Counted from the stretch's first letter, positions 1-11,830 are shown. The stretch: DNA of 64,000 nucleotides from [Mycobacterium] stephanolepidis (GCF_002356335.1 NZ_AP018165.1:2046001-2110000); one strand, 5' to 3'. Notes: a model not told the origin generated them from the letters alone. Numbers and translations: made by a program.

Positions 1-1
1 G

Positions 2-34
2 GATGTGCAGCGGAACGCACAGAAGGAGGTGTGA
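2..34 (+). CDS. nuoE: possible 3' end of nuoE (partial)
   Basis: An open frame entering from the left edge reads D-V-Q-R-N-A-Q-K-E-V and stops at TGA 32-34, overlapping the start of nuoF. In mycobacterial complex I operons the gene before nuoF is nuoE, the thioredoxin-like 2Fe-2S subunit of the NADH-oxidising module. Only ten codons are visible and no motif can be checked, so the call rests on position and on the stop/start overlap typical of this operon. Confidence 0.45.
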   Translation, partial: DVQRNAQKEV

Positions 35-1338
35 TGACTTCCTCTATTCTCTCCCCGGTCCTGTCCGAGTACTGGGACGAGGCCGACTCGTGGACTCTCG
101 ACGGGTATCTGCGTCATGACGGATATCAGGGCCTGCGCACCGCGCTGAGCATGGAACCGGATGCGGTCATCGGCGTGGTCAAGGAAGCCGGGCTGCGTGG
201 ACGAGGAGGTGCCGGATTCCCGACAGGCACCAAATGGTCGTTCATCCCGCAGGGCGATGGCAAGCCGCACTATTTGGTGGTCAACGCCGATGAATCCGAA
301 CCCGGTACCTGTAAAGACATTCCGCTGATGCTGGCGACACCGCACACCCTCATCGAGGGAATCGTCATCGCCGCCTACGCGATCCGCGCCGCACATGCCT
401 TCATCTATGTACGCGGTGAGGTGATCTCGGTGATCAGGCGATTGCAGACCGCGGTGGCCCAGGCCTATGAGGCCGGATATCTGGGGCGCAACATCCTTGA
501 CAGTGGTTTCGATCTCGAGTTGGTGGTGCACGCCGGCGCGGGTGCCTACATCTGTGGGGAAGAAACCGCGCTCTTGGACTCGCTGGAGGGCCGCCGCGGC
601 CAGCCGCGGCTGCGTCCCCCGTTTCCCGCCGTTGCCGGTCTGTATGCCGGCCCGACGGTTGTCAACAACGTCGAGTCCATCGCGAGCGTGCCCGTCATCC
701 TGCGGCGCGGTCCCGAGTGGTTCCGGACCATGGGTTCGGAGAAATCCCCTGGATTCACGTTGTATTCGTTGTCTGGGCATGTGCGTACTCCCGGCCAGTA
801 CGAGGCCCCGCTCGGCGTGACGCTGCGACAGCTCCTGGAGCTGGCCGGGGGAGTACGGGACGGGCACGGGCTCAAGTTCTGGACCCCCGGTGGTTCGTCG
901 ACACCGCTGTTCACCGTCGAGCACCTGGACGTCCCGCTCGACTACGAGGGGGTGAGCGCCGCCGGATCAATGTTGGGCACCAAGGCATTACAGATATTCG
1001 ATAACACCACGTGCGTGGTGCGCGCGGTGCTGAGATGGACCGAGTTCTACGCGCACGAGTCCTGTGGTAAGTGCACGCCCTGTCGCGAGGGCACCTACTG
1101 GCTGGTGCGCATCCTGCGGCGATTGGAATCCGGCGAGGGTACCGCCGAAGACCTCGACAAGCTTCTGGATATCTCGGACATCGTGCTGGGTAAATCCTTT
1201 TGCGCTCTCGGGGACGGTGCGGCGAGCCCGATCATGTCCTCGCTCAAGTACTTCCGCGGAGAGTATGAGGCGCACCTGGAGAATGGGTGTCCCTTCGATT
1301 CGGGAGCCAGCACCGTGTTCGGGGAGGTAGATCGATGA
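34..1338 (+). CDS. nuoF: NADH-quinone oxidoreductase subunit F
   Basis: The 434-residue FMN- and NADH-binding subunit of complex I. It oxidises NADH on the cytoplasmic face and passes electrons to iron-sulfur cluster N3. Visible motifs are the glycine-rich FMN/NADH site [13 protein letters not shown] near residues 54-66, [11 protein letters not shown], and [16 protein letters not shown] near residue 170. The 4Fe-4S ligands lie in [13 protein letters not shown] and FCALGDGA near the C terminus. The length matches the family. An AAGGAGGT Shine-Dalgarno (23-30) precedes ATG 34; GTG 31 is possible but lies almost on top of it. The stop overlaps nuoG by four bases (ATGA). Confidence 0.97.
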   Translation: MTSSILSPVLSEYWDEADSWTLDGYLRHDGYQGLRTALSMEPDAVIGVVKEAGLRGRGGAGFPTGTKWSFIPQGDGKPHYLVVNADESEPGTCKDIPLMLATPHTLIEGIVIAAYAIRAAHAFIYVRGEVISVIRRLQTAVAQAYEAGYLGRNILDSGFDLELVVHAGAGAYICGEETALLDSLEGRRGQPRLRPPFPAVAGLYAGPTVVNNVESIASVPVILRRGPEWFRTMGSEKSPGFTLYSLSGHVRTPGQYEAPLGVTLRQLLELAGGVRDGHGLKFWTPGGSSTPLFTVEHLDVPLDYEGVSAAGSMLGTKALQIFDNTTCVVRAVLRWTEFYAHESCGKCTPCREGTYWLVRILRRLESGEGTAEDLDKLLDISDIVLGKSFCALGDGAASPIMSSLKYFRGEYEAHLENGCPFDSGASTVFGEVDR

Positions 1339-3719
1339 CGGCCACAGAACCAGCCATCAACACCGACTTCGTTACCGTGAACATCGACGGACACAGCATC
1401 TCGGTGCCTAAGGGCACATTGGTGATTCGCGCTGCCGAATTGATAGGCGTGCAGATTCCCAGGTTTTGCGATCACCCGCTGCTCGATCCGGTGGGTGCCT
1501 GTCGCCAGTGCCTGGTCGAGGTGGAAGGGCAGCGTAAACCGTTGGCCGCCTGTACCACCACCGTTGCCGAGGACATGGTGGTCCACACGCAGGTCACCTC
1601 CGCGGCGGCGCAGAAGGCGCAGAGCGGTGTGATGGAGCTGCTGCTGATCAATCATCCGCTCGACTGTCCGGTCTGCGACAAGGGCGGCGAGTGCCCTCTG
1701 CAGAACCAGGCGATGTCGACCGGCCGTTCCGAGACCCGATTCACCGAGGCCAAACGCACGTTTCCGAAGCCGATTCCACTATCCACCGAGGTGCTGCTCG
1801 ACAGGGAACGCTGTGTCCTGTGCGCCCGGTGCACCCGCTTTTCACAACAGGTGGCCGGCGACCCCTTCATCGAGCTACTCGAACGTGGTGCGTTACAACA
1901 GGTTGGTATCGCGGACGGCGGGCCCTTCGAGTCATACTTCTCCGGCAACACCGTGCAGATATGTCCGGTCGGCGCGCTCACCGGCGCTGCCTACCGGTTC
2001 CGTGCGCGCCCATTCGACCTGGTGTCCACCCCCAGTGTGTGCGAGCACTGTGCGAGCGGATGCGCGCAACGCACCGACCATCGGCGCGGAAAGGTGCTGC
2101 GGCGCCTGGCCGGTGACGATCCCGAAGTGAACGAGGAATGGAATTGCGATAAGGGGCGTTGGGCGTTCGCCTACGCCACCGCACGGGATCGCATGACCAA
2201 TCCGCTGATACGTGACGAGTCCGGGGATCTGGTCGCGGCATCGTGGCCACAGGCATTGGAGGCCGCCGCAAAGGGTTTGGCGGGCGCCGGTGCCAACGCG
2301 GGGGTCCTGACCGGTGGGCGGCTCACCGTCGAAGATTCCTACGCCTACGTCAAATTCGCCCGCATGGTGCTGGGCACCAACAACATCGACTTCCGAGCCC
2401 GTGCACATAGCGCCGAAGAGGCCGCGTTCCTGGGTTCGGGTGTCGCCGGGCACGGGCTGACGCGCACCTATGCGGCCCTGGAGTCCGCGCCGGTGGTCCT
2501 GCTGGCGGGATTCGAGCCTGAAGAGGAATCTCCGATTGTTTTCCTGCGGCTGCGCAAGGGGGTGCGTAAACGGGGCCTCAAGGTGCTGACCATCGCGCCC
2601 TTCGTCAGCCGAGGATCCACCAAGCTTTCGGCCGATGTGATTGCCACAGTTCCCGGGGGCGAGCCGGAAACGATGGCAAGCCTGGCCGATTCTGAGTTAC
2701 TGCGTCGGCCCGGCGCCGTGATCATGGTGGGAGAGCGACTGGCGTCAACGCCCGGAGCGCTGTCCGCGGCAGCCCGGTTGGCCACCACCACGGGCGCAAC
2801 GCTGGTGTGGGTTCCGCGCCGGGCAGGGGAGCGTGGCGCGTTGGAGGCGGGAGCATTGCCGAGACTGCTGCCGGGCGGGCATCCGGTATCCGACAGTGCG
2901 GCACGGCGCTACATCGCCGACAAGTGGGGTGTGATCGCGCTGCCCGATATGACCGGACTCGATGCGGCCGGCATGCTGGATCCGGGCAGCGGACTCGACG
3001 CCTTCCTCATCGGTGGCGTGGAGCTGGCCGATCTGCCCTATCCCGCCGCCGCCATCGGTGCGCTCAGAAGCGCGTTCGTCGTCAGCCTGGAGATGCGCCA
3101 CAGCGCAGTCACCGAACTCGCCGATGTGGTTCTTCCGGTAGCGGCCGTCTCTGAGAAATCCGGCAGTTTCGTCAACTGGGAAGGCAGGCTGAGACCCTTC
3201 CGGGCGACTCTCGACACCAGCGATGCTCTCGATGACCTCAGGGTGCTCGCCGCGCTGTCAGCGCGTATGGATCGGCCGATCGGGCTGAACGACGAAAATC
3301 AGGCACTCGGCGAGCTTGCGGATATCGGCCCCTGGGAGGGGGTGCGGGAAACCCCGGGACCGGTACGCGCGACCGCCAGACCCCAGCCGGTGGCGGGAGA
3401 GGCGGTGCTGGCCTCATGGAGGCTGCTGCTGGATGCCGGTCGGCTGCAAGACGGCGAGGCGTTCCTTGCCGGGACCGCACACACCGCACAGGTGCGGTTG
3501 TCGGAGGCAACCGCAAGTGAGATCGGTGCCGTGGACGGCGAATCGGTGACGATACGCAGTCTCTCGGAGTCGATCCCGGGTTCGATAACCCTGCCGCTGC
3601 GGATAACCGAGATGCCCGACCGGGTGGTGTGGGTGCCCATGCGTTCGGTCGGGTCGGAGGTTCATCAGCAGCTCGGTCCGGCACTAGGACAAGTGGTGCG
3701 AATCGAGGTCGCACCATGA
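1335..3719 (+). CDS. nuoG: NADH-quinone oxidoreductase subunit G
   Basis: The 794-residue large iron-sulfur subunit, wiring electrons from NuoF to NuoI. The N-terminal ferredoxin-like domain shows the 2Fe-2S cysteines in GACRQC and CTTTV. Then come [16 protein letters not shown] and [13 protein letters not shown] for 4Fe-4S clusters. A further set, CEHCASGC followed by NCDKGRW, matches the N7-type cluster found in some bacterial NuoG. The rest is a molybdopterin-oxidoreductase-like domain with no visible catalytic role. ATG 1335 lies in ATGA with the nuoF stop, so translational coupling is likely; an upstream in-frame start inside nuoF is less plausible. Confidence 0.96.
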   Translation: MTATEPAINTDFVTVNIDGHSISVPKGTLVIRAAELIGVQIPRFCDHPLLDPVGACRQCLVEVEGQRKPLAACTTTVAEDMVVHTQVTSAAAQKAQSGVMELLLINHPLDCPVCDKGGECPLQNQAMSTGRSETRFTEAKRTFPKPIPLSTEVLLDRERCVLCARCTRFSQQVAGDPFIELLERGALQQVGIADGGPFESYFSGNTVQICPVGALTGAAYRFRARPFDLVSTPSVCEHCASGCAQRTDHRRGKVLRRLAGDDPEVNEEWNCDKGRWAFAYATARDRMTNPLIRDESGDLVAASWPQALEAAAKGLAGAGANAGVLTGGRLTVEDSYAYVKFARMVLGTNNIDFRARAHSAEEAAFLGSGVAGHGLTRTYAALESAPVVLLAGFEPEEESPIVFLRLRKGVRKRGLKVLTIAPFVSRGSTKLSADVIATVPGGEPETMASLADSELLRRPGAVIMVGERLASTPGALSAAARLATTTGATLVWVPRRAGERGALEAGALPRLLPGGHPVSDSAARRYIADKWGVIALPDMTGLDAAGMLDPGSGLDAFLIGGVELADLPYPAAAIGALRSAFVVSLEMRHSAVTELADVVLPVAAVSEKSGSFVNWEGRLRPFRATLDTSDALDDLRVLAALSARMDRPIGLNDENQALGELADIGPWEGVRETPGPVRATARPQPVAGEAVLASWRLLLDAGRLQDGEAFLAGTAHTAQVRLSEATASEIGAVDGESVTIRSLSESIPGSITLPLRITEMPDRVVWVPMRSVGSEVHQQLGPALGQVVRIEVAP

Positions 3720-4993
3720 GGCAGACGGACGGTTCTCCTGTGCTCTCCCAGTTCGGGATTGACCCGCTCTGGTTGGTCCTCGTGAAATGCGTAGCGGTAT
3801 TCGCGTTTCTGGTTCTGACCGTTCTCGTCGCCATTCTTGTGGAGCGCAAGGTGCTCGCTTGGATGCAGCGCCGAATCGGTCCCAATCGGGTGGGTCCCTT
3901 CGGCTTGTTGCAGAGCCTGGCCGACGGCGTGAAACTGGCGCTCAAGGAGGGCCTGACCCCGGCCGGGGTCGACAAGCCGATCTATCTCCTCGCGCCCATC
4001 ATTTCGGTGGTGCCGGCGATCGTGGCATACGCCGTCATCCCGTTCGGCCCCGTCGTCTCGGTCTTCGGGCATCGCACCCCACTTCAGCTGACCGATCTTC
4101 CGGTGGCCATTCTGTTCGTGCTGGCGGTCACGTCCGTAGGCGTGTACGGGATTGTCTTGGGGGGCTGGGCATCCGGCTCCACCTACCCGCTGCTGGGTGG
4201 ATTGCGCTCCTCCGCGCAGGTGATTTCCTATGAGATCGCGATGGGTCTGACATTCGCGGCGGTGTTCCTGCTGGCCGGCACGATGTCGACCTCGGGAATC
4301 GTCGCCGCGCAGGCCGGTCGTTGGTACGTCTTCCTGCTGCTGCCGTCATTCCTGGTGTACGTGACCGCCATGGTCGGCGAGACCAACAGGGCGCCATTCG
4401 ATCTCCCCGAAGCGGAGGGCGAGCTGGTCGGTGGCTTCCATACCGAGTACTCCTCGCTGCGCTTCGCCATGTTCATGCTCGCCGAATACATCAACATGGC
4501 AACGGTTTCCGGTTTGGCGGCAACGATGTTTCTCGGGGGCTGGCATGCGCCGTGGCCGTTGAGCCTGATCGACGGAGCGAACAGCTCCTGGTGGCCGGTG
4601 CTGTGGTTCGTGGCCAAGGTCTGGGGCTTCATGTTCCTGTTCATGTGGTTGCGCGCCACGTTGCCACGGCTGCGCTATGACCAGTTCATGCGGCTGGGCT
4701 GGGAGGTCCTGATTCCGGTGGCGCTGGTATGGATCGTCGTTGTCGGGGTGGTGCAGGCGCTGGCCCTGTACGGATACGGAAACCCCTCGATCATTCTCGG
4801 GATCACCGGTCTCGTGGTTTCTGTCGGCAGTATCGCCGTGGTAGGTGTGCTCTCCCGACGCACTGAGCCGCCAAAATCGGTGCCGGCTAAGAGTTTCGAT
4901 CCGATGGCCGGCGGATTCCCGGTACCACCGCTGCCCGGGCAGCGCTTCGACGCGGACCCGTTCTCGACCACCAAGGAGGATGCACATGCCTGA
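3716..4993 (+). CDS. nuoH: NADH-quinone oxidoreductase subunit H
   Basis: The 425-residue membrane subunit that forms the quinone-binding chamber with NuoB/D/I and links electron transfer to proton pumping. About eight hydrophobic helices are visible. Family signatures include [21 protein letters not shown] near residues 40-60 (cytoplasmic loop) and [20 protein letters not shown], the conserved acidic loop at the quinone site. The C-terminal tail is polar and proline-rich, an extension common in actinobacteria. It starts in an ATGA overlap with nuoG, and its end overlaps nuoI by eight bases. Confidence 0.97.
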   Translation: MRQTDGSPVLSQFGIDPLWLVLVKCVAVFAFLVLTVLVAILVERKVLAWMQRRIGPNRVGPFGLLQSLADGVKLALKEGLTPAGVDKPIYLLAPIISVVPAIVAYAVIPFGPVVSVFGHRTPLQLTDLPVAILFVLAVTSVGVYGIVLGGWASGSTYPLLGGLRSSAQVISYEIAMGLTFAAVFLLAGTMSTSGIVAAQAGRWYVFLLLPSFLVYVTAMVGETNRAPFDLPEAEGELVGGFHTEYSSLRFAMFMLAEYINMATVSGLAATMFLGGWHAPWPLSLIDGANSSWWPVLWFVAKVWGFMFLFMWLRATLPRLRYDQFMRLGWEVLIPVALVWIVVVGVVQALALYGYGNPSIILGITGLVVSVGSIAVVGVLSRRTEPPKSVPAKSFDPMAGGFPVPPLPGQRFDADPFSTTKEDAHA

Positions 4994-5522
4994 TGTTCTG
5001 CGGCGTTCGGTCGACGCGATGGCGGGATTCTGGGTGACCTTCTCGTCCATGTTCAAGAAACGGCTCACCGAGCAGTACCCCGAGAAGAAAGAGCCCACCG
5101 CGCCGCGCTATCACGGGCGGCATCAACTCAACAGGTATACCGATGGGCTGGAGAAATGCATCGGTTGCGAACTGTGCGCCTGGGCGTGCCCGGCCGATGC
5201 CATTTTCGTTGAGGGCGCTGACAATTCCGAGCGGGAACGCTTCTCGCCGGGGGAGCGGTATGGCCGGGTGTACCAGATCAACTACCTGCGATGCATCGGG
5301 TGCGGGCTGTGCATCGAGGCGTGCCCCACTCGCGCGCTGACCATGACCAACGACTATGAGATGGCCGACGACAACCGGGCCGACCTCATCTACGGCAAGG
5401 ACAAGCTGCTGGCACCGCTGCAGCCTGGCATGGAGTCACCCCCGCACGCGATGTACCCGGGCACCACCGACACGGACTACTACCTCGGCAACCTGCCGCA
5501 GGCCGGGAAGGAAGTCAGGTGA
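4986..5522 (+). CDS. nuoI: NADH-quinone oxidoreductase subunit I
   Basis: The 178-residue ferredoxin-like subunit carrying clusters N6a and N6b, the last relay before N2 and quinone. The two 4Fe-4S motifs are explicit: [12 protein letters not shown] and [23 protein letters not shown] 4986 gives [16 protein letters not shown], a typical amphipathic NuoI N terminus. An AAGGAGG at 4974-4980 serves as Shine-Dalgarno within the end of nuoH. The stop overlaps GTG of nuoJ (GTGA). Confidence 0.97.
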   Translation: MPDVLRRSVDAMAGFWVTFSSMFKKRLTEQYPEKKEPTAPRYHGRHQLNRYTDGLEKCIGCELCAWACPADAIFVEGADNSERERFSPGERYGRVYQINYLRCIGCGLCIEACPTRALTMTNDYEMADDNRADLIYGKDKLLAPLQPGMESPPHAMYPGTTDTDYYLGNLPQAGKEVR

Positions 5523-6280
5523 GCCCGGATTTCGTGACCGGCCACGTGGCAGTGCTTGCCGCTGAGGGGTTATCCCGCACACCGACATGGGAGGCGGTGA
5601 CGTTCTGGGTACTTGGCGCCATCGCGGTGCTGGGTGCACTCGGTGTGATCGCGGCGCCGAAGGCGGTGTACTCGGCGATCTTTCTTGCCATGACGATGGT
5701 CGTTCTCGCGGTCTTCTTCGTAGCCCAGGGAGCGTTGTTCCTCGGCGTCGCCCAGGTGGTGGTGTACACCGGCGCGGTCATGATGTTGTTTCTCTTCGTC
5801 CTCATGTTCGTCGGGGTGGATTCCTCGGATTCTCTGGTGGAGACCCTGCCGGGGCAGCGGGTGGGTGCGATCGCCGCCGGTTTGGGATTCGGAATCCTGG
5901 CTATCGCGGGTATTGGAAACGCCTCCACGACAGTGTTCGTCGGGCTCGATCAGGCCAACAGCCGTGGCAACGTGGAGGATTTGGCCGAGCGCATCTTCAT
6001 CGACTACCTCTGGGCGTTCGAACTCACCGGCGCTCTGCTGATCACCGCGACGATTGGCGCGATGGTGCTGGCGCATCGCGAGAAGCTGGGGCAGACCGGC
6101 GGTCAGCGTGAGTTGGCAATTCGGCGGTTTCAGCATGGAGACCGTGCCACACCGTTACCCAATCCCGGTGTGTACGCACGGCATAACGCCGTGGACGTAC
6201 CCGCGCTGCTTCCCGACGGATCCTTGTCCGAGTTGTCGGTCAGCGGCGTGCTCACCCCGCGGGACATGGAGGCACGGTGA
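5519..6280 (+). CDS. nuoJ: NADH-quinone oxidoreductase subunit J
   Basis: A 253-residue membrane subunit of the complex I proton-translocating arm with five predicted helices near residues 25-185. The segment [16 protein letters not shown] is the family signature of the third helix, whose pi-bulge moves in the coupling cycle. The C-terminal 70 residues are polar and extend beyond the E. coli protein (184 residues), as in other mycobacteria. GTG 5519 overlaps the nuoI stop; the stop overlaps GTG of nuoK. Confidence 0.95.
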   Translation: MSPDFVTGHVAVLAAEGLSRTPTWEAVTFWVLGAIAVLGALGVIAAPKAVYSAIFLAMTMVVLAVFFVAQGALFLGVAQVVVYTGAVMMLFLFVLMFVGVDSSDSLVETLPGQRVGAIAAGLGFGILAIAGIGNASTTVFVGLDQANSRGNVEDLAERIFIDYLWAFELTGALLITATIGAMVLAHREKLGQTGGQRELAIRRFQHGDRATPLPNPGVYARHNAVDVPALLPDGSLSELSVSGVLTPRDMEAR

Positions 6281-6576
6281 ATCCCGGCAACTACCTCTAC
6301 CTGGCCGCACTCATCTTCACCATCGGGGCTGCCGGCGTGATGTTGCGCCGCAACGCGATCGTGGTCTTCATGAGCATCGAGCTGATGCTCAACGCGGCCA
6401 ATCTGGCATTCGTCACCTTCGCCCGGATGCACGGGAACCTCGACGGTCAGGTCATCGCGTTCTTCACCATGGTGGTCGCGGCCACGGAAGTGGTTGTGGG
6501 ACTGGGGATCATCATGACCATCTTCCGTACCCGCAGGTCGGCCTCGGTCGACGACGCCGATTTGTTGAAACTCTAG
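6277..6576 (+). CDS. nuoK: NADH-quinone oxidoreductase subunit K
   Basis: The 99-residue, three-helix MrpC-like subunit. Conserved buried glutamates that conduct protons are visible in [13 protein letters not shown] and in [10 protein letters not shown]. The length equals that of the family. GTG 6277 forms a GTGA overlap with nuoJ. The following 13 bases contain the only real spacer among the sequenced nuo junctions and hold the AGGAGGG ribosome site for nuoL. Confidence 0.96.
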   Translation: MNPGNYLYLAALIFTIGAAGVMLRRNAIVVFMSIELMLNAANLAFVTFARMHGNLDGQVIAFFTMVVAATEVVVGLGIIMTIFRTRRSASVDDADLLKL

Positions 6577-6589
6577 GAGGGAAGTCCCC

Positions 6590-8455
6590 GTGACATGGCT
6601 CATGCCGGCGCTGCCGCTGGCGGGTGCGGCCGTACTCCTGCTCGTCGGCCGTCGGGGTGACGCCTGGGGGCATCTGTTGGGCTGCGCGACGGCACTCGCG
6701 TCGTTTCTTGTCGCGGTCGTTTCGTTCGTCGGCATGCTGGGCCGAACGGGTGCGGAGCGAGCGGTGCAGGAGACTCTTTTCACCTGGGTTCCGGTGGGAG
6801 GGTTGCACATCGATTTCGGGCTCACCCTCGATCAGCTGTCCGTGTGCTTCGCACTGTTGATCACCGGAGTGGGTTCACTCATCCACATCTACTCGATCGG
6901 CTACATGGAGCATGATCCCGACAGGCGACGGTTTTTCGGCTATCTGAATCTCTTCCTGGCCGCCATGCTGCTACTGGTGCTCGCCGACAACTTCCTGGGT
7001 TTGTACGTCGGCTGGGAGGGTGTCGGTCTGGCGTCGTACCTGTTGATCGGCTTCTGGTATCAGAAACCATCGGCCGCAGCCGCGGCCAAGAAGGCCTTCA
7101 TCGTCAACCGCGTCGGTGATATGGGGCTGGCCCTGGCCATGATGCTGATGTTCGCGACGTTCGGCTCGGTCGGCTTTGCCCAGGTACTCGGGTCGGCCGG
7201 CGCGGCGGGCGAAAGCCGTAACACCGCAATCGGACTGGCACTGCTGCTGGCGGCGTGCGGAAAGTCGGCTCAGGTGCCGCTGCAGTCCTGGCTTGGCGAC
7301 GCGATGGAAGGCCCCACCCCGGTGTCCGCGCTCATCCACGCCGCCACCATGGTCACCGCAGGTGTCTACCTGATCACCCGGTCCGGGCCGATCTTCGAAC
7401 ACGCACCCTACGCGCAGGTCGCGGTGGTGATCGTGGGTGCAGTTACCGTGCTCTTCGGAGCGATCATCGGCTGCGCCAAGGACGACATCAAGAAGGCCCT
7501 GGCCGCGAGCACCATGTCGCAGATCGGCTACATGGTGTTGGCGGCCGGGCTCGGCCCCGCCGGGTACGCCGTGGCGATCATGCACCTGCTCACACACGGG
7601 TTCTTCAAGGCCGGGCTATTCCTCGGTGCGGGCTCGGTCATGCACGGTATGAACGAGGAAACCGACATGCGCCGCTACGGCGGGCTGCGCGCCGTCATGC
7701 CGATCACCTTTGTCACCTTCGGGCTGGGATATCTTGCCATCATTGGAGTTCCACCGTTTGCGGGGTTCTACTCGAAGGACAAGATCATCGAGGTCGCCTT
7801 CGGGCACGGCGGTGCCGGGGGATTCCTTCTCGGGTCGGCGGCGCTACTGGGTGCCGGGATTACGGCGTTCTACATGACCCGGGTGATGCTGATGACCTTC
7901 TTCGGCACCCGCCGTTGGAGACCGGACGCGCACCCACACGAATCACCGTCGGTGATGACGTGGCCGATGATGGTGCTCGCCATCGGGTCGGTGAGTGCCG
8001 GATTCCTGCTGAGCTTCGGCGGAGCATTGCAGAACTGGCTAGAACCGGTCGTGGGTGCGCATCATGGCGAGTTACCCGTTCCGGCCTGGGCCATCAGCGT
8101 CGTCACCGTCGCGGTGGTGCTCTGTGGCGTTGTGGTGGCCTATCGGATGTACCGCGCAGACGTACCCGAGTCGGCTCCTCGGGGTTCGGTGCTCACCGTT
8201 GCCGCTCGCCGGGATCTGTATGGCGATGCCGTCAACGAGGCGGTGTTCATGCGCCCCGGGCAGCGTCTCGCACGGGGGCTGGTGCTCGCCGACGACCGCT
8301 GGGTCGATGGTCTTGTCAACGCTGTGTCCTCGACCCTGGGCGCGGTGTCGAACTGGGTGCGGCGCTTACAGACCGGCCATGTCCGCTCGTACGCGTTGTC
8401 CATGTGTGCCGGAGCGGCTGTGGTGGTCGCCGTGTTGATGGCAGTGAGGTGGTGA
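6590..8455 (+). CDS. nuoL: NADH-quinone oxidoreductase subunit L
   Basis: The 621-residue distal antiporter-like proton pump of complex I, with about 16 membrane helices and the long lateral C-terminal helix. Signatures are [19 protein letters not shown] (essential TM5 glutamate) and the broken-helix motif [20 protein letters not shown] leading into [16 protein letters not shown] 6590 follows AGGAGGG at 6576-6582 with a good spacing. The gene ends in a GTGA overlap with nuoM. Confidence 0.97.
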   Translation: MTWLMPALPLAGAAVLLLVGRRGDAWGHLLGCATALASFLVAVVSFVGMLGRTGAERAVQETLFTWVPVGGLHIDFGLTLDQLSVCFALLITGVGSLIHIYSIGYMEHDPDRRRFFGYLNLFLAAMLLLVLADNFLGLYVGWEGVGLASYLLIGFWYQKPSAAAAAKKAFIVNRVGDMGLALAMMLMFATFGSVGFAQVLGSAGAAGESRNTAIGLALLLAACGKSAQVPLQSWLGDAMEGPTPVSALIHAATMVTAGVYLITRSGPIFEHAPYAQVAVVIVGAVTVLFGAIIGCAKDDIKKALAASTMSQIGYMVLAAGLGPAGYAVAIMHLLTHGFFKAGLFLGAGSVMHGMNEETDMRRYGGLRAVMPITFVTFGLGYLAIIGVPPFAGFYSKDKIIEVAFGHGGAGGFLLGSAALLGAGITAFYMTRVMLMTFFGTRRWRPDAHPHESPSVMTWPMMVLAIGSVSAGFLLSFGGALQNWLEPVVGAHHGELPVPAWAISVVTVAVVLCGVVVAYRMYRADVPESAPRGSVLTVAARRDLYGDAVNEAVFMRPGQRLARGLVLADDRWVDGLVNAVSSTLGAVSNWVRRLQTGHVRSYALSMCAGAAVVVAVLMAVRW

Positions 8456-10047
8456 GCGCCGTGGGTGCCGTGACAGCTCTGTGGTTCATTCCCCTGATCG
8501 GCGCCGCCGCGGTGCTGATCATGCCGGGCCACCAACGGACCCTGGCCAAGTATGTGGCGTTGAGTGCCTCGGTGCTGGTACTGGTCGTCGCGATCGGACT
8601 AGCCGTTGCGTTCGACCCCGCGGGACCCCAATACCAGTTCGTCGAATCGATGTCCTGGATACCCGCATTCGGGATGAAGTACGCGGTGGGGCTCGACGGA
8701 ATCGGGCTCGCGCTGGTCCTGCTGACCGCGGGGCTCCTGCCCGTGCTGTTGCTGGCCGGATGGAACGATGGGGCAGAGGCGCCCGGATACGAGAATCGGC
8801 CTGTGGCACAACGCTATGTCGCCCTGATCCTGGTCGTGGAATCGATGGTGCTGCTGTCTTTCTCGGCCCTGGACGTGCTGCTCTTCTACATCTTCTTCGA
8901 GGCCATGCTGATCCCGATGTACTTCCTGATCGGAGGATTCGGGAGTACCCATTCAGACGCCAAGCAGCGCTCACGCGCGGCCGTGAAGTTCTTGATGTAC
9001 AACCTGTTCGGCGGCCTGATCATGCTGGCCGCCGTCATCGGTCTCTACGTGGTCACCGCCAGAGGTCAGACCGGTACGTTCGATCTGCGGGATATCACCG
9101 AGATGGTCGCCACCGGCGCACTCGGGATCGACCCGGGTGTCGCGAAGGCACTCTTCCTCGGGTTCATGTTCGCGTTTGCGGTCAAGGCCCCGCTCTGGCC
9201 ATTTCACACGTGGCTGCCCGACGCGGCAGTGCACGCCACCCCGGCCAGTGCGGTGCTCATGATGGCGATCGTGGACAAGGTGGGCACCTTCGCGATGCTG
9301 CGGTACTGCATTCAGCTGTTCCCCGAGGCCAGCAGATACTTCACCCCGGTGATCATCACCCTGGCGGTCATCGGCATCGTCTACGGCGCCATCGTGGCGA
9401 TCGGTCAGACCGATGTGATGCGGCTGATCGCCTACACCTCGATATCGCATTTCGGGTTCATCATCCTGGGCATCTTCGCGATGACGAGCCAGGGACAATC
9501 GGGTTCGACGTTGTACATGGTCAACCACGGCATCTCTACGGCGGCATTGATGTTGGTGGCGGGATTCCTGGTATCTCGCAAAGGCTCTCGACTCATCGCG
9601 GCATATGGGGGAGTCCAGAAGGTGGCACCTGTTCTCGCCGGATCCTTCTTGGTGGCAGGTCTGGCCACCCTGTCGCTGCCCGGGCTGGCACCGTTCATCA
9701 GTGAATTTCTGGTTCTGGTGGGAACATTCACGCGATACCCGGCGGCCGCGGCGTGCGCGGTCATCGCATTGGTGCTGGCCGCCATCTACGTGCTGTGGAT
9801 GTATCAGCGGATGATGACGGGGCCGTTGGCGCCGGGAAATGAGAGCATCGGTGATCTGAAGCGCCGTGAACTCACCGTGGTCGCGCCGTTGATCGCAATG
9901 CTTCTCGTGCTGGGCATCTACCCCAAGCCACTGTTGGACATCGTGAATCCGGCGGTGGAACAGACGCTGCGCACCATCAACGAGAAGGATCCGCCGCCGG
10001 CAGTGGCCGATGTGGCCCTTCGGCACGGCGAAGGTGAGCGACGATGA
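8452..10047 (+). CDS. nuoM: NADH-quinone oxidoreductase subunit M
   Basis: A 531-residue antiporter-like proton-pumping subunit with 14 predicted helices. [12 protein letters not shown] carries the TM5 glutamate, and [20 protein letters not shown] is the TM7/8 lysine and proton-channel signature. GTG 8452 overlaps the nuoL stop (GTGA); GTG 8461 is a possible alternative three codons later. The same reading frame stays open far upstream, through nuoL, which is a high-GC artefact rather than a longer protein. The stop overlaps ATG of nuoN. Confidence 0.96.
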   Translation: MSAVGAVTALWFIPLIGAAAVLIMPGHQRTLAKYVALSASVLVLVVAIGLAVAFDPAGPQYQFVESMSWIPAFGMKYAVGLDGIGLALVLLTAGLLPVLLLAGWNDGAEAPGYENRPVAQRYVALILVVESMVLLSFSALDVLLFYIFFEAMLIPMYFLIGGFGSTHSDAKQRSRAAVKFLMYNLFGGLIMLAAVIGLYVVTARGQTGTFDLRDITEMVATGALGIDPGVAKALFLGFMFAFAVKAPLWPFHTWLPDAAVHATPASAVLMMAIVDKVGTFAMLRYCIQLFPEASRYFTPVIITLAVIGIVYGAIVAIGQTDVMRLIAYTSISHFGFIILGIFAMTSQGQSGSTLYMVNHGISTAALMLVAGFLVSRKGSRLIAAYGGVQKVAPVLAGSFLVAGLATLSLPGLAPFISEFLVLVGTFTRYPAAAACAVIALVLAAIYVLWMYQRMMTGPLAPGNESIGDLKRRELTVVAPLIAMLLVLGIYPKPLLDIVNPAVEQTLRTINEKDPPPAVADVALRHGEGERR

Positions 10048-11642
10048 CCGATATCGGGATTCTTCCCACGCCGCCGATCGCCTACGGCGCGCTGTCTCCC
10101 ATGCTGATCATGTTCGGTGTCGCGGTCGTATCCGTGCTCGTCGAGGCGTTCGCTCCGCGACGGTACCGGCTCACGACCCAGCTGGCGCTGACCACCGGAG
10201 GGATCCTCGCCGCCTTTGCGGCCGTGGTGGCGCTCGGCGGTACGCGTGAGGTCGTCATGAACGGGGCCGTGGCGATAGACGGCCCCACGCTCTATCTGCA
10301 GGGGCTCGTCCTGGTGGCCTCCGGCCTGGCGCTGACGGTGATGGCGCAGCGTAGAATAGCTGTGGCCCTTCCCAGTACGGTTGCCGTCGGCGGCGGGCTG
10401 GACGCCTTCGCCGCGCAGGCGTCCAGCGTTCCGGGCAGCGAGCCGGAGGGGGTGCTGAATCGCACCGGTATTACGCAAACGGAGATCTTTCCGCTGACAC
10501 TGTTCGCGATTGCGGGCATGATGCTGTTCCCCGCCTGCAACGACCTGTTGACGATGTTCGTTGCCCTGGAGGTGTTTTCACTCCCATTGTATGTGATGTG
10601 CGCGCTGGCCCGACGACGCCGGCTGCTGTCGCAGGAATCGGCGCTCAAGTACTTTCTGCTCGGCGCCTTCTCCTCGGCGTTCTTTCTGTTCGGGTCGGCT
10701 TTCGTCTACGGATACGCCGGAACCGTCGAACTCGACGCCGTCGCGCGGGCCGTCAGTGCCGATGCGGGGGAGCGGTCCTTCCTGCTACTCGGCGTGGCCA
10801 TGCTGTCGGTGGGTCTGTTGTTCAAGGTGGGGGCGGTGCCCTTCCACTTCTGGGTTCCCGACGTGTACCAAGGGGCGCCGACCCCGGTCACCGCATTTAT
10901 GGCGGCCACCACAAAGATTGCGGCTTTCGGTGCGCTGCTTCGGGTTCTGTATGTGGCGCTGCCGGGGATCACGGCCGACTGGCGTCCGGTGCTGTGGGCG
11001 GTGGCAATCGCGACCATGCTGATCGGATCGATCGGTGCCGTCACGCAGACCGATGTCAAACGCATGTTGGCCTATTCCGCGTTGGCGCACACCGGATTTC
11101 TGTTGACCGGGGTTACGGCCGCCAACGAACGTGGTGTGTCGTCGACATTGTTCTATTTGGCCGCATACGGTTTCAGCACCGTGGGAGCATTCGCCATTGC
11201 CGGGCTGGTCCGGTCCGGCAATGGTGACGGTGGCCCGAGTGAGGATGAAGAGATCACCGATCTGAGTCGATGGGCAGGAATCGGTCGCCGATCGCCCGTG
11301 CTCGGCATCGTCTTCGCTTTGTTCCTGCTGGCCTTCGCGGGCATTCCGCTGACCAGTGGATTCGTCGGCAAGTTCGCGGTCTTCGAGGCCGCCGCGTCCG
11401 GTGGTGCCGTGCCGCTGGTGGTGGTGGGTGTGGTGTGCAGCGCCATCGCCGCCTACTTCTACGTGCGGGTGATCGTGTTGATGTTCTTCGCCGACCCGGT
11501 CGCGAACTCCGGGGTGCTTCGGATCCCCGGCCCGGCGGTGGCGATATCGATCGGAGTGAGTGCGCTCGTCACCGTTCTGCTCGGTGTAGTACCGCAGCCC
11601 CTGCTCGATCTAGTCGGGAATCTCGCCCACTTCGTTCCGTGA
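10044..11642 (+). CDS. nuoN: NADH-quinone oxidoreductase subunit N
   Basis: The 532-residue third antiporter-like subunit, last gene of the operon. ALEVFSLPLYVMCAL holds the TM5 glutamate, and FKVGAVPFHFWVPDVYQGAP is the conserved lysine/proton-channel region. The length matches mycobacterial NuoN. ATG 10044 sits in ATGA with the nuoM stop. Transcription probably ends in the hairpin-rich region just downstream (11668-11766). Confidence 0.96.
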   Translation: MTDIGILPTPPIAYGALSPMLIMFGVAVVSVLVEAFAPRRYRLTTQLALTTGGILAAFAAVVALGGTREVVMNGAVAIDGPTLYLQGLVLVASGLALTVMAQRRIAVALPSTVAVGGGLDAFAAQASSVPGSEPEGVLNRTGITQTEIFPLTLFAIAGMMLFPACNDLLTMFVALEVFSLPLYVMCALARRRRLLSQESALKYFLLGAFSSAFFLFGSAFVYGYAGTVELDAVARAVSADAGERSFLLLGVAMLSVGLLFKVGAVPFHFWVPDVYQGAPTPVTAFMAATTKIAAFGALLRVLYVALPGITADWRPVLWAVAIATMLIGSIGAVTQTDVKRMLAYSALAHTGFLLTGVTAANERGVSSTLFYLAAYGFSTVGAFAIAGLVRSGNGDGGPSEDEEITDLSRWAGIGRRSPVLGIVFALFLLAFAGIPLTSGFVGKFAVFEAAASGGAVPLVVVGVVCSAIAAYFYVRVIVLMFFADPVANSGVLRIPGPAVAISIGVSALVTVLLGVVPQPLLDLVGNLAHFVP

Positions 11643-11667
11643 GTCCGATCACCGGCCACCGGTGTTT

Positions 11668-11766
11668 CGACACGCCGTGTTCCGTGCCGACACGCCTCTG
11701 ATCCGCGCAGAATGCGGCGTGTCGACGCATACCGTGGCCTGGTTGTCACCAGGCCTGTGGCGTGTC
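11668..11766 (+). terminator. hairpin cluster after nuoN, probable operon end
   Basis: The space between nuoN and the desaturase holds two strong stem-loops: CGACACGCC (11688-11696) pairing with GGCGTGTCG (11716-11724), and GGCCTGG (11736-11742) pairing with CCAGGCC (11749-11755) around a six-base loop. The octamer GACACGCC occurs at 11669-11676 and 11689-11696, and its reverse complement at 11716-11723 and 11759-11766. No U-tract follows, so a mycobacterial-type terminator without a T-run is inferred. Confidence 0.5.
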
Positions 11767-11780
11767 CATTTACCGACGAG

Positions 11781-11802
11781 TAACCTACGGGACCGTAGGG
11801 TA
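11781..11802. promoter_or_regulatory. palindromic operator upstream of desA3-like gene
   Basis: CCTACGG (11784-11790) and CCGTAGG (11793-11799) are perfect inverted repeats around GA, extended by outer TA/TA pairing. Nineteen of 22 positions are identical to the palindrome at 21321-21342 in front of the other desaturase. The size and dyad symmetry suit a TetR-family repressor. It lies 29-50 bases before the desaturase start. Confidence 0.65.
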
Positions 11803-11830
11803 AATGTATCGTGGGCGCGGAAGGAGGCCG

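Noticed and set aside
7255..8451. A 399-codon open frame running through nuoL ahead of and in frame with nuoM
   Set aside because: It overlaps an intact, highly conserved nuoL in another frame, its translation is Arg/Gly/His-rich, and NuoM has its own coupled GTG start at 8452. It is a high-GC artefact.
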